Shown: positions 45,341 through 54,954, numbered from the stretch's first letter. The stretch is 63,783 nucleotides of DNA from an uncultured Bacteroidales bacterium (GCA_937892155.1 CALAUG010000014.1:1-63783), one strand, 5' to 3'. Notes: a model not told the origin generated them from the letters alone. A program made the numbers and translations.

Positions 45341-46495
45341 TTACAAAACGGAGAACCTTTTCTTAATCCTTAAAAATGGTGTTTCATATATTTTAAAACT
45401 AATCTTCGCTAAAATTATGGAGATGAGTAAAGATACAGGCATTTCGAAAAAAATCACCTGCCACAATTCAGTATTTAGTCCAAGCAGACTGGTAAAATTT
45501 ATAGTTATCAATATGCCTATAAAATGTAAACAATACAAACCATACGTGATAATTCCCAAACGTGATATTAACTTTAACTTTCCAATCTTAAACAATGAAT
45601 TTCTTGAATAACATTGTTCTAAAATTATAAATAGAGATATCACAGCTAAAAACAAACGTTCAAACAAACGTACTATATCTCCAGACATCATTATCTCTTT
45701 ACGATATAACAAATAAAATAAGAGTAGAGCATAAATTACTACTATTTGCCACCTTCGCAGATTTTCTATAAAATATTTAAATTTTTGTTTTTCAGAAACT
45801 AACCAAGCTCCCATTGCTCCAACAGCCAAATCGCCCATACACGAAAACGTGTGATGTTCTAAACGAATAAAATCGTCTATATAAATAAAACGAAATAGCA
45901 AGGAACAGAAAATAGTCACTATAAAAACTAGCCAATATTTATTTTTTGGCAAATAACATAACAATATAGGCCAAACTAAATAAAACTGCTCTTCAATAGC
46001 AACGCTCCACAATACACCCAAAATTGAAGCATCTGGCAAACCATTGTTTATAAAATCAAAATTATTTAGAAAGACTAAGTAATAACCAATATGAGCTGTC
46101 TCATTCGGGATTTGTCCCATAAAAATTTTTAACAACGGAAATACAACAAAACCAAATAAAACGCAAAAGTAATACAACGGCCAAATTCTCAATATTCGTC
46201 GTATCCAAAAGTTTTTTAAATTTATAGTACCCTTAGAACTTTTTTCTTTTATCAGCAACAACGTTATGAGAAATCCGCTAATCACGAAAAATATATTCAC
46301 TCCTACATTACCATTAGCAACCAAAAATTTTTTTACAAATAGGTATAACGAACTTTTTTGAATATAATCATATTCAGTATAAAAGCTATGATACAAAAAG
46401 ACTAACAAAAAACTAAAAAAGCGTAACCCATCTAAATTCTCTAAATAGAATACTTCTTCATTCTGCCCCCGAAACGGTGTTTTGTGTGTACCCAT
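45341..46495 (-). CDS. Acyltransferase 3 family membrane protein (O-acetyltransferase type)
   Basis: 384 residues from ATG 46495; the upstream TTG lies inside a hairpin. About ten hydrophobic segments. The family motif NLDGLRFFSFLLVFLYHSF (R24, H36) is intact, followed by FFVISGFLIT and WSVAIEEQFYLVWP, typical of OafA/YrhL-type enzymes that O-acylate surface polysaccharides, lipids or peptidoglycan. The adjacent GH43-like and PL14-like genes suggest a polysaccharide context. Codon use is notably AT-rich. Its upstream 423 bases contain an unusual structured element. Confidence 0.92.
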   Translation of the reverse strand: MGTHKTPFRGQNEEVFYLENLDGLRFFSFLLVFLYHSFYTEYDYIQKSSLYLFVKKFLVANGNVGVNIFFVISGFLITLLLIKEKSSKGTINLKNFWIRRILRIWPLYYFCVLFGFVVFPLLKIFMGQIPNETAHIGYYLVFLNNFDFINNGLPDASILGVLWSVAIEEQFYLVWPILLCYLPKNKYWLVFIVTIFCSLLFRFIYIDDFIRLEHHTFSCMGDLAVGAMGAWLVSEKQKFKYFIENLRRWQIVVIYALLLFYLLYRKEIMMSGDIVRLFERLFLAVISLFIILEQCYSRNSLFKIGKLKLISRLGIITYGLYCLHFIGILITINFTSLLGLNTELWQVIFFEMPVSLLISIILAKISFKIYETPFLRIKKRFSVL

Positions 46496-46497
46496 AA

Positions 46498-46521
46498 TTG
46501 ATAGTTTCGCATAACTATCAA
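46498..46521 (-). other. Perfect 9-bp hairpin immediately before the acyltransferase ATG
   Basis: TTGATAGTT (46498-46506) and AACTATCAA (46513-46521) flank a 6-base loop, ending two bases before the start codon at 46495. In the mRNA it could hide the initiation region. Confidence 0.7.
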
Positions 46522-46540
46522 ATTCCTTGGACAACGAGAA

Positions 46541-46719
46541 AGGTGTGAGCCTTCCTATTTGCGTTCACGGGAAGCCTGAGAAGAAACCCGCCTCTGTTCA
46601 TAGAATACGCCCACACCTCATCAATGCGAGCATTAACTTCTGAACAGAGTATACTTCCGTGAACAACGCTACATCCAGCTTCTTAGAATTAGTTTCTCAG
46701 GCTTTTTCTTAGAACGCAA
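46541..46719. ncRNA. Candidate structured RNA or structured 5' leader (orientation unresolved)
   Basis: Three nested complementary pairs form a rod: 46559-46566 with 46712-46719 (8 bp), 46574-46582 with 46694-46702 (9 bp), 46592-46600 with 46641-46649 (9 bp), plus a small hairpin at 46623-46634. Two further complementarities cross the rod: 46563-46573 with 46654-46664 (11 bp, one extra G) and 46541-46547 with 46612-46618 (7 bp). On the plus strand the second helix is followed by TTTTT, as at a terminator; on the minus strand the element would be a long leader of the acyltransferase gene. It could be a 6S-like RNA, a riboswitch-like leader or a DNA element; I recognise no known family. Confidence 0.55.
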
Positions 46720-46789
46720 TTAAATAGCTAATGCAATATGTTAATATTTAAACTCTATTTCCTACACTTAATTAATTTATTTATCCAGA

Positions 46790-46797
46790 CAAATATA
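46790..46797 (-). promoter_or_regulatory. -7 element upstream of the structured region
   Basis: Minus-strand TATATTTG, exact. If used for the acyltransferase, the 5' leader would be about 290 bases and would contain the whole structured element. No -33 TTTG visible. Confidence 0.4.
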
Positions 46798-46890
46798 GTC
46801 ATTTCATAGAGAAAATATGATATATTCATATAGTCATCTTTACTCTTAAATAAGGACATAACCACCCTACCATTTTATAGATTTATTTAG

Positions 46891-46898
46891 TACGTTTG
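46891..46898 (+). promoter_or_regulatory. -7 element for feoAB
   Basis: TACGTTTG, exact TANNTTTG, 20 bases before the ATG. I see no clear Fur-type palindrome. Confidence 0.5.
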
Positions 46899-46918
46899 TA
46901 ATTGGTAAAACGAGTCAA

Positions 46919-49345
46919 ATGAAGTTATCCGAATTGAAAAACGGCGAAACTGCCGTCATCATTAGAGTTTCTGGACATGGTGGATTCCGTAAAAGAATTA
47001 TGGAAATGGGATTTGTCCGTGGGCAAAAAGTTACGTCGGTCATTAATGCGCCGATGAACGACCCCATAAAATATTCCATTATGGGCTACGATGTTTCATT
47101 ACGACGAAGCGAAGCCGAACTCATTACTGTTCTTTCCGAAGAAGACGCCGATTCGCACTTGTCTGCCGAGGATGCCACCGCACCATGCTATTTTGCCTGT
47201 GGCGATTGTGGTGCCTGCAATTCTCAATGTTTTACCAATCTGCACAAGACAACCCAAAGAAATATTATCAACATTGCCTTTGTTGGCAATCCTAATAGTG
47301 GGAAGACATCGTTATTCAACGCACTTTCGGGTAGCAACGAACACGTAGGAAATTACAGCGGAGTTACCGTTGACGTAAAAACAGGCCACTTCAACTATCG
47401 TGGCTACCACTTCAACGTGACGGATTTGCCTGGAACGTATTCGCTTTCGGCATATTCACCTGAAGAAATATACGTGCGCCGACAATTACAAACAACTATG
47501 CCCGATGTCATTATTAACTCGGTGGTGGCGTCAAATTTGGAACGAAATCTTTATTTGACAACCGAATTAATCGACCTCAGCCAACGCGTTGTCGTAGCGT
47601 TGAATATGTTTGATGAACTTTCGGCAAGCGGTGCAGTTCTCGACTACGAAAAACTTGGTTCCATGATGGGAACACCAATGGTCCCAACTATTGCTAAAAA
47701 TGGTCAGGGACTGGACAAATTACTTGACACTGTTATTGAACTGTTTGAAGGGAAAAACCGAGAAGCACGACACGTGCACATCAATTATGGTAATGTTATG
47801 GAACCTGAAATTGTTGCACTTGGCGAAAAAATGCACGAAGCCAACGATTTACCGCAGCAGTTCCCAGCCCGATATTGGGCAATCAAAATGATTGAGAACG
47901 ATAAAGAGGCAATAGAAGTTCTCAAAACTTGCGAACATTATCAAGAATGGGAAGGAAGAGCAAAAGTTGCAGCAGAACACATCCAACGCCAATTAGACAT
48001 AGATGTGGAAACAGCCATTAGCGATGCAAAATATGGATTTATTTCAGGTGCTTTGCACGAAACATTCATTGAAGGGAAAAAAGACATCAACCGGAATACG
48101 AGAAGAATAGATAAACTTGTGGCTAACAAATGGTTAGGATTTCCATTATTTATAGCCATAATGTGGTTGATGTTCTACGTTACATTTACTCTTGGTTCTT
48201 ATCCGCAAGATTGGATTGATGCTGGATTTTCGGCACTTTCGGACTGGTTAAACGGAATTATGCCAAATAACGCATTACGCTCACTCGTTGTTGACGGAAT
48301 TATTGGTGGCGTTGGTGCAGTTTGTTCATTTGTTCCAAATATTCTTCTGCTTTATCTTTTCATCTCATTAATGGAGGATTCCGGCTATATGTCGCGTGCA
48401 GCATTCATTATGGACAATTTTATGCACAAAATGGGGTTGCACGGGAAATCATTCATTCCTATGCTGATGGGATTTGGCTGTAATGCACCGGCAATACTCG
48501 CAACACGCGCAATTGAAAGTCGAAGCAGTAGAATTATTACCATGTTGGTTGTGCCATTTATGTCGTGCAGCGCACGATTACCAATATACGTGTTGTTTGC
48601 AGGCACATTTTTCCCGAACAATGCAGCAACTATAATGATTGCTTTATACGTACTCGGTATTGTTGCGGCCATACTGAGTGCGAAATTGCTACGTGCCGTT
48701 AAATTCGGAGAAGATGAGACACCTTTTGTCATGGAACTTCCACCATACCGAATGCCGACAGTACTAGCCGTACTAAAACACATGTGGGACAAATGCCTGC
48801 AATATCTTAAAAAGATTGGCACTGTCATTCTTGGTGCGTCTGTCGTTATATGGGTATTAAGTTATTACCCAAGACCTATGGTTGAAGAAGTTAACGAAAA
48901 CGGCGAAACGGTTATGGTACAAGCTACTCCAAATACTATTGATGCTGGAAACTCCTATTTGGGAAAATTCGGGAAAAGTTTGGAACCAGTAATGAAACCG
49001 CTTGGTTTGGATTGGCGAGCAAGTATTGCAATTGTTGCAAGTTTCCCTGCAAAGGAAATTGCTGTCAGCACACTTGGTGTTCTCTACGATACCGAATCAG
49101 AAGATGAAACCGGTAGTAGCAAAGCATTGGGCAAAGCAATTTTGGAAGACGGAGCATTTACAAGCGCCTCAGCACTAGCAATTATGGTATTTATGCTGCT
49201 TTGCTTCCCATGTCTGGCAACATTAGCAGCAATTTACAGCGAATCAAGGAAGAAAGGATGGATTGTATTCTCCATCATCTATCCTACCATTATCGCATGG
49301 ATAACTGCGTTTGTAGTGTATACAATCGGAAACGCAATACTATAG
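46919..49345 (+). CDS. feoB: FeoA-FeoB fusion ferrous iron transporter
   Basis: An 808-residue inner-membrane Fe(II) transporter. Residues 1-72 are a FeoA SH3-like domain (LSELKNGETAVI, MGFVRGQKV). Residues 90-104 hold five cysteines (CYFACGDCGACNSQC). The G domain follows: G1 GNPNSGKTS (123-131), DLPGTYSL, G4 NMFD. Then a helical GDI-like region and about ten membrane segments with the Gate motifs (GFGCNAPAI, SCSARLPIY, CFPCLATLAA). FeoA-B fusion is typical of Bacteroidota. Single-gene unit, convergent with argH across 31 bases. Confidence 0.96.
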   Translation: MKLSELKNGETAVIIRVSGHGGFRKRIMEMGFVRGQKVTSVINAPMNDPIKYSIMGYDVSLRRSEAELITVLSEEDADSHLSAEDATAPCYFACGDCGACNSQCFTNLHKTTQRNIINIAFVGNPNSGKTSLFNALSGSNEHVGNYSGVTVDVKTGHFNYRGYHFNVTDLPGTYSLSAYSPEEIYVRRQLQTTMPDVIINSVVASNLERNLYLTTELIDLSQRVVVALNMFDELSASGAVLDYEKLGSMMGTPMVPTIAKNGQGLDKLLDTVIELFEGKNREARHVHINYGNVMEPEIVALGEKMHEANDLPQQFPARYWAIKMIENDKEAIEVLKTCEHYQEWEGRAKVAAEHIQRQLDIDVETAISDAKYGFISGALHETFIEGKKDINRNTRRIDKLVANKWLGFPLFIAIMWLMFYVTFTLGSYPQDWIDAGFSALSDWLNGIMPNNALRSLVVDGIIGGVGAVCSFVPNILLLYLFISLMEDSGYMSRAAFIMDNFMHKMGLHGKSFIPMLMGFGCNAPAILATRAIESRSSRIITMLVVPFMSCSARLPIYVLFAGTFFPNNAATIMIALYVLGIVAAILSAKLLRAVKFGEDETPFVMELPPYRMPTVLAVLKHMWDKCLQYLKKIGTVILGASVVIWVLSYYPRPMVEEVNENGETVMVQATPNTIDAGNSYLGKFGKSLEPVMKPLGLDWRASIAIVASFPAKEIAVSTLGVLYDTESEDETGSSKALGKAILEDGAFTSASALAIMVFMLLCFPCLATLAAIYSESRKKGWIVFSIIYPTIIAWITAFVVYTIGNAIL

Positions 49346-49376
49346 GAATGTGTAGCTCAATACGTAAAGAGTGTCA

Positions 49377-50726
49377 CTATTTCACTAATTTTTCCAACTG
49401 CTTAGCAACTTTTTCGAATGGAAATTCGGCGAAAATGGCATCAAATTTCGATTTGATTTTGTCGTTGCAAAGATTGCCAATACTTCCTTCGTGAGTGTGA
49501 TTTGCTTTACGTTCGGCCTTAAAGTCGCCATGTTTAATATCTAAACCAACTTTCTTGTAGGCATCACGGAATGGCATACCTTCGTATGTCAAACGATTAA
49601 CCTCATCAACGCTGAAAATATAGTCGTACATTGAATCGTCGAGAATATTTTCCGAAATTTTAATGTTGTTCAACATCAACATCATCATATCTATGCAGCT
49701 ATTAACTTCGGTAAATCCAGGAATAAAGCATTCCTTAATTATCTGTAAATCACGATTATAACCAAAAGGAAGATTTGTCGTAATGAATGTGATTTCCGTT
49801 GGCAATGCCTGAAGTTTGTTACTCTTTGAACGGATAATTTCGAACACGTCAGGATTTTTCTTATGCGGCATAATGCTCGAACCAGTCGTCAATTCTTCTG
49901 GAAACGAAACGAAATGGAAATTTTGATTCATGAACAAACACATTTCCATTGCCACTTTCGACAACGTGGAAGCAATGCTTGCCAACGCATACGATGTGAT
50001 TTTCTCAACTTTTCCACGTCCCATTTGAGCATACATTACATTGTAGTTCAATGTTTCGAATCCCAACAATTCTGTCGTCATTGTTCTATTCAGTGGGAAC
50101 GATGAGCCATAACCAGCAGCAGACCCAAGTGGGTTTTGATTGGCGATTTTGTAAGCTGCCAAAAGCAACTGCAAATCATCGGCAAGACTTTCGGCATAGC
50201 AACCAAACCACAAGCCGAACGACGACGGCATTGCAATCTGTAAATGCGTGTAGCCAGGCATCAAAACGTTTTTGTATTGTTCACTCAACTTTTGTAAAAG
50301 TGTAAACAAATCCTTTACACTTTCGACAGTTCCCTGAATTGCATCACGAATGTACAATTTCATATCGAGCAAAACTTGGTCGTTACGCGAACGTCCGCTG
50401 TGGATTTTCTTTCCAACATCACCTAACTTTTCGGTCAACAAAAATTCTACTTGCGAATGAACATCTTCAACGTGATCTTCAATCTTAAACGAGCCATTCA
50501 ACACTTGTTTGTAAATATTTTTCAATTCAACCTGAACAGCGTCAAGTTCTTCCCTAGTCAACAAACCAATTGACTCAAGCATACGCGTATGTGCAAGATT
50601 ACCAAGCACATCGGCTTTCGCCAAATACACATCAAATTCTTTATCCTTGCCAACTGTGAAAGTTGAAACCTTTTCGTTTGGAGTAACGTCCTTCTGCCAA
50701 AGAGTTGTTGAATGTTTTTCTGCCAT
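49377..50726 (-). CDS. argH: Argininosuccinate lyase
   Basis: 449 residues from ATG 50726 (MAEKHSTTLW); a TTG two codons earlier is ignored. It splits argininosuccinate into arginine and fumarate. The fumarase-superfamily signature GSSIMPHKKNPD is intact, with HSGRSRNDQV and GYTHLQ(I)AMPSS. C-terminus and length (about 450) are normal. It lies 94 bases downstream of an M20 deacylase on the same strand, another probable arginine-pathway enzyme. Confidence 0.96.
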   Translation of the reverse strand: MAEKHSTTLWQKDVTPNEKVSTFTVGKDKEFDVYLAKADVLGNLAHTRMLESIGLLTREELDAVQVELKNIYKQVLNGSFKIEDHVEDVHSQVEFLLTEKLGDVGKKIHSGRSRNDQVLLDMKLYIRDAIQGTVESVKDLFTLLQKLSEQYKNVLMPGYTHLQIAMPSSFGLWFGCYAESLADDLQLLLAAYKIANQNPLGSAAGYGSSFPLNRTMTTELLGFETLNYNVMYAQMGRGKVEKITSYALASIASTLSKVAMEMCLFMNQNFHFVSFPEELTTGSSIMPHKKNPDVFEIIRSKSNKLQALPTEITFITTNLPFGYNRDLQIIKECFIPGFTEVNSCIDMMMLMLNNIKISENILDDSMYDYIFSVDEVNRLTYEGMPFRDAYKKVGLDIKHGDFKAERKANHTHEGSIGNLCNDKIKSKFDAIFAEFPFEKVAKQLEKLVK

Positions 50727-50767
50727 TTTCAATTAAATTAGAGCCTTCGCATTACGTTTCAGCGAGA

Positions 50768-50775
50768 CAAAGATA
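50768..50775 (-). promoter_or_regulatory. -7 element for argH
   Basis: Minus-strand TATCTTTG, exact, 42 bases before the ATG. Confidence 0.45.
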
Positions 50776-50820
50776 TAAATTTTGGGAATGATATGCCGAT
50801 AGTAAAAAAGTTTGTTGTCG

Positions 50821-51882
50821 TCAAATTGCCAAATTCTCCAACAAGTTTATATATGTTTCTATGCCTTGTTTCAACTCGGATTCAAAAATGTATTCGTTGG
50901 CGGTATGAGAACGGAGTGTATCGCCTGGGCCAATCTTCATTGACGGAAATTTCGTCATAAATACTTGGTCTGACAATGTTGGAGAGCCAAACATTTCCAA
51001 TCCCAATTTTTTCCCACTTTCCACAAGCGGATGATTTACAGGAATTGATGACGAATTCAATCGGAATGAACGAGCTTCAACGTCGCATTTCACCGATTTT
51101 TTAATATAGTCAAACAATTCCTTATTGCCGTATAATTCGTTGCTACGAACATCCACCACAAACGTACATTCGCCAGGAATCACATTGTGCTGCGTTCCGG
51201 CATTGATAACCGTAACGCTCATTTTCACCGGCCCCAAAAATTCCGATTCTTTCGGAAACTGATATGTACGGAACCAATTTATATCTTCTAGTGCTTTATA
51301 AATTGCATTAACGCCGTTTGAATGTGCCGCATGACCTGATTTACCAATTGCCTTGCAGTCCAACACCATCAAACCTTTTTCGGCTATTGCCATTCGCATT
51401 CCTGTTGGTTCACCCACAATACCGAATGCTATTTCCGGCAAAGTCGGAATAACACATTCCAACCCATTTTTTCCTGAAACTTCTTCTTCGGCCGAGGCAA
51501 CTAAAATCAAGTTAAACGGTTTTTCCAACTCGTTGAAATGAAGAAACGTAAAGATGAGCGAAACCAACGATGCACCAGCGTCGTTACTACCCAACCCAAT
51601 GATTTTTACACCATCACAAATTGCGTTGAACGGATCGCTTTCCCATCCATCGGATGGTTTTACCGTATCGTGGTGCGAATTCAATAAAATTGTTGGTTTA
51701 TTGTTGTCAAAGTTCTTTGAACGGACAATTACATTGTTTTCTATTCGTTGCGCAACAATTCCATGTTTCTTAAAGAAATTGCACAACAATTCCGCCGTTC
51801 CCGATTCATTTCTACTGATAGAAAATGTTTCAACCAACGAAATCAATAAGTTCTTTGCCTGTTCAAATGTTTCTTCCTGCAT
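50821..51882 (-). CDS. M20 metallopeptidase-family deacylase, probable acetyl-/succinyl-ornithine deacylase
   Basis: 353 residues. Di-zinc site motifs: LLNSHHDTVKPSDGW (first His and Asp), GSNDAGAS (bridging Asp), ASAEEEVSGKNG (catalytic Glu pair), GIVGEPTGM. The lid domain KGLMVLDCKAIGKSGHAAH is present. Beside argH this fits the N-acyl-ornithine deacylase step of arginine synthesis used by Bacteroidota; DapE-type succinyl-diaminopimelate deacylase is the main alternative. -7 TATTTTTG 16 bases upstream. Confidence 0.87.
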   Translation of the reverse strand: MQEETFEQAKNLLISLVETFSISRNESGTAELLCNFFKKHGIVAQRIENNVIVRSKNFDNNKPTILLNSHHDTVKPSDGWESDPFNAICDGVKIIGLGSNDAGASLVSLIFTFLHFNELEKPFNLILVASAEEEVSGKNGLECVIPTLPEIAFGIVGEPTGMRMAIAEKGLMVLDCKAIGKSGHAAHSNGVNAIYKALEDINWFRTYQFPKESEFLGPVKMSVTVINAGTQHNVIPGECTFVVDVRSNELYGNKELFDYIKKSVKCDVEARSFRLNSSSIPVNHPLVESGKKLGLEMFGSPTLSDQVFMTKFPSMKIGPGDTLRSHTANEYIFESELKQGIETYINLLENLAI

Positions 51883-51894
51883 ATTGAAATATTT

Positions 51895-52587
51895 CTACAA
51901 AAATATGAAATTTTCCGTCATTCCCCGTCTTCCACCCTTTTTCTTCAATTTATAAATCACTGCGTATGCTATTGGCGTGGCAAAAACGGCTTCGAGCAAC
52001 AATTTCACAACAATTTGAATAACAATCATCGAAATCAAATCTTCGCTCGGAACAACGCCAGCAAAAGCAATAACGACGAACAAAATCGTATCGAAAACAT
52101 ATCCAAACAACGACGAGCCAATGGTTCGCATCCATAAATGTTTGCCGTTAGTCCATTTTTTTATCAGAACCATGGTCCAGGAATTTGTCAATTCTCCACA
52201 AAGAAAACCGACCAACGACGCAATCGTGATTCGAGGAACAAAAGTGAACACATTTTTATAGGAAACCGCTATCTCGGTTGTCTCCGTTGGAAACGGAAGA
52301 AAAACGCCAATCAAGGCCGCGACCGTAAATAAAATTTCGCAGAAAAACGTAAGAAAGATAATGCGACGTGCGACTTTGAATCCCCATATTTCCGTGAGAA
52401 TATCACCCAGGAAATAGGTTATCGGGAAAACTATTGTTCCCGCATCAAAAATAGTTATTCCGCAAACTTCTATGAGTTTCACAGCCATTACATTCGCCGC
52501 CAAATAACTGGTGACAAACAACGCAGCAACCACAGTCAAAAAAGACTGATTTCGGTTTTTTACAGGGTTTTCCGAGACCTGAGACAT
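51895..52587 (-). CDS. Queuosine-precursor transporter (YhhQ/VUT family)
   Basis: 230 residues from ATG 52587 (MSQVSENPVKN); the frame opens at a TTG 36 bases earlier. Six hydrophobic segments with the family pattern TSYLAANVMAVKLIEV, DAGTIVFPITYFLGDILTEIWG, and LCGELTNSW. It is predicted to import preQ0/preQ1-type bases for queuosine synthesis. The stop lies 12 bases before the M20 gene. Confidence 0.9.
   Translation of the reverse strand: MSQVSENPVKNRNQSFLTVVAALFVTSYLAANVMAVKLIEVCGITIFDAGTIVFPITYFLGDILTEIWGFKVARRIIFLTFFCEILFTVAALIGVFLPFPTETTEIAVSYKNVFTFVPRITIASLVGFLCGELTNSWTMVLIKKWTNGKHLWMRTIGSSLFGYVFDTILFVVIAFAGVVPSEDLISMIVIQIVVKLLLEAVFATPIAYAVIYKLKKKGGRRGMTENFIFL
51898..51905 (-). promoter_or_regulatory. 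-7 element for the M20 deacylase
   Basis: Minus-strand TATTTTTG, exact, 16 bases before the ATG and inside the end of the upstream transporter gene. Confidence 0.4.
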
Positions 52588-52647
52588 AGTTTTAAGTTTT
52601 TTGTTACACGTCACAAAAATCAACTTTTATCCGGCAACTTGCAACAA

Positions 52648-54954
52648 TTATTTTTTAGATTTTAATTCTATTGATATTTTCCCTTTATCAAAATGATACT
52701 CTTCGTCGTAAAGTTTAATTTTAGGCAATCGACCAGATTTCAAAATGATGTCAACTTTTGTTTTCATCACCTTAATAGTCAGCAATGCACCTTGATACAA
52801 TATTGAAAATGAGTATGATTTCCACGATTTTGGAATATATGGCGCAAACGACAGAGAACGCTGATGTACACGCATTCCAGCAAATCCTTTAACAATCGCC
52901 AACCAAGAACCAGACATGCTCGTAATATGCAAACCGTCCTGTGCCTCTTTGTTATAATCATCCAAATCTAAACGTGCCGTACGTAAATACAATTCGTAAG
53001 CTTTTTCTTCATTACCAATTTTTGATGCAACGACAGAATGAATGCAAGGCGACAACGAAGATTCGTGAACGCAGCGCGCCTCGTAGAACGCAAAATTCTT
53101 TTGTATGGTATCTAATTCAAAATCGTCTTCAAAAACATACAAACCTTGTACAACATCGGCTTGTTTAATGTATGGCGAACGTAATATTCTATCCCACGAC
53201 CAATGTTGATTAATAGGACGTTCCGTGTCTGACAAATCGGCAACAGTTACTGGTTCTTTGTCCAAATAACCATCCTGTTGCAGTATCAAACCATATTTTT
53301 CATCAAATGGGAAGTACATATTTTGTACTATATCGGACCAACGGGCAATTTCCAACTCGTCAAAAGAAATTTTCTTTGACAAATCTTTATATTGTTCCAT
53401 TGCCACCGATTTCACCCAAGTGATACATTCCAACGTATAGCACAAGCACCATCGTGCATAATAATTTGTGTACCAGTTATTTGAAACATTATTTTCATAT
53501 TCATTTGGACCAGTTACGCCCAAAATCATATACTTCCGTTTTATTGGAGACAGAAATACACGTTGAGCCCAAAAACGTGAAATACCAATCAACACTTCCA
53601 AACCATAGTCAACTATGTAGGATTTATCGTTGGTATATGTCACATAATCGTATATAGCGTGCGCAATGGCACCATTTCTATGGATTTCCTCAAAAGTGAT
53701 TTCCCACTCGTTGTGGCACTCATCACCAGTAACCGTAACCATAGGATATAAAGCTGCCCCTTTTGTGAATCCCAACTTTTCGCCATTGGCGATTGCCCTA
53801 TCGAGTTGTTTATACCTATACAGCAACAAATTTTTCGCAACAGATTCCTGCGAAGTTGACAAATAAAATGGGAAACAAAATGCTTCCGTATCCCAATATG
53901 TCACGCCACCATATTTCTCACCCGTAAATCCTTTTGGGCCAATATTTAAACGACTGTCATCGCCTGTATAAGTCTGCTGCAAATGGAAAATATTGAAACG
54001 GATTCCTTGTTGCGCCTTCACATTTCCCTTGATTTCAATATCACTCATAGACCATTTTTCTGCCCAAGCCTTTACGTGTTCCGAGAGTAGGGGCTTAAAT
54101 CCTTTTTTGGCAGCGAAATTAACACGCTCCAATGCAACGCTTTCGAGTTCTTCTACAGGATGATTTAATGAAGACACCTGTGAAGCAAATTTTTCAATAA
54201 TAAGCGTCTCGCCCTTTGCAAGGTTCAAACCAGCAATCTCGTTCAATTGCAAACGTTCTGTTTGATGAACGACAGAGACCTTTTTAGAATACGTATTTCT
54301 GATTGCCGTAGCAACAGTAAACTGCGGAACATTAAACGGTGATTTTTTTGTTCTGTCAACTGCAACTATTTCGCCATCTTCGTTCTTTTGACTGATAGAT
54401 TCCCAAAAACATTCATTATAATTCGAATCCTGATTATAGACTTCCGATTGAATGAATGATTTAACGCATACCGAACATTTTTTCGTTTCCGGAGTTATTT
54501 CATAATGAATTGCGCCTATTTCAAACTGCGTCATACTTATGAAACGCTGGCTAACGATAGACAAGCGCATTCCTTTCGGAGTTTCCACGACACAAGTCTT
54601 TGAAAGTACGCCCTGTTTCATATCCAAGATACGTTCAAACGAAACAAATGAAACGGTTGCCATATCAACTAACTCTCCGTCAACCCAAATATGAATGCCA
54701 ATCCACGAAGGTGCATTAATTACCTTTGCAAAATAATCGGGATATCCATTTTTCCACCAACCAACTCTCGTTTTGTCGGGATAAAAAACACCACCTATAT
54801 AATTACCCTGTAAGGTTTTACCACTATAAGCTTCCTCAAAATTCGCACGTTGTCCCATGCGACCGTTACCAATACTGAAAATACTTTCGGAAATCATCTG
54901 ACGTTCAGCATCAAATGAATTCTCTATAATTTTCCATTCGTCTTCAACAAACAT
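52648..54954 (-). CDS. GH65 disaccharide phosphorylase, probable maltose phosphorylase
   Basis: 768 residues from ATG 54954 (MFVEDEWKIIENSF), matching the family length; the open frame extends 93 bases further but runs through the promoter. N-terminal beta-sandwich (about 1-270), (alpha/alpha)6 catalytic domain with the general-acid motif VTGPNEYENNV (Glu485) and phosphate-site region near FTKGAALYPM, then a small beta C-domain. It would cleave maltose (or another alpha-glucobiose such as kojibiose or trehalose) with phosphate to beta-glucose-1-phosphate and glucose. It fits with the glycogen operon of the window though not linked to it. Lacks a signal, so cytoplasmic. Confidence 0.92.
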   Translation of the reverse strand: MFVEDEWKIIENSFDAERQMISESIFSIGNGRMGQRANFEEAYSGKTLQGNYIGGVFYPDKTRVGWWKNGYPDYFAKVINAPSWIGIHIWVDGELVDMATVSFVSFERILDMKQGVLSKTCVVETPKGMRLSIVSQRFISMTQFEIGAIHYEITPETKKCSVCVKSFIQSEVYNQDSNYNECFWESISQKNEDGEIVAVDRTKKSPFNVPQFTVATAIRNTYSKKVSVVHQTERLQLNEIAGLNLAKGETLIIEKFASQVSSLNHPVEELESVALERVNFAAKKGFKPLLSEHVKAWAEKWSMSDIEIKGNVKAQQGIRFNIFHLQQTYTGDDSRLNIGPKGFTGEKYGGVTYWDTEAFCFPFYLSTSQESVAKNLLLYRYKQLDRAIANGEKLGFTKGAALYPMVTVTGDECHNEWEITFEEIHRNGAIAHAIYDYVTYTNDKSYIVDYGLEVLIGISRFWAQRVFLSPIKRKYMILGVTGPNEYENNVSNNWYTNYYARWCLCYTLECITWVKSVAMEQYKDLSKKISFDELEIARWSDIVQNMYFPFDEKYGLILQQDGYLDKEPVTVADLSDTERPINQHWSWDRILRSPYIKQADVVQGLYVFEDDFELDTIQKNFAFYEARCVHESSLSPCIHSVVASKIGNEEKAYELYLRTARLDLDDYNKEAQDGLHITSMSGSWLAIVKGFAGMRVHQRSLSFAPYIPKSWKSYSFSILYQGALLTIKVMKTKVDIILKSGRLPKIKLYDEEYHFDKGKISIELKSKK

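Noticed and set aside
46541..46719. Invertible promoter segment for a surface gene, as known in Bacteroides
   Set aside because: Nested and crossing repeats of 7-11 bp do not form one pair of flanking inverted repeats, and no recombinase gene is near. A structured RNA explains the pattern better.
46541..46719. tmRNA or RNase P RNA
   Set aside because: No tRNA-like ends or GGGGCTGA start for tmRNA, and none of the conserved RNase P core (AGGAAAGTCC); length is also too short.
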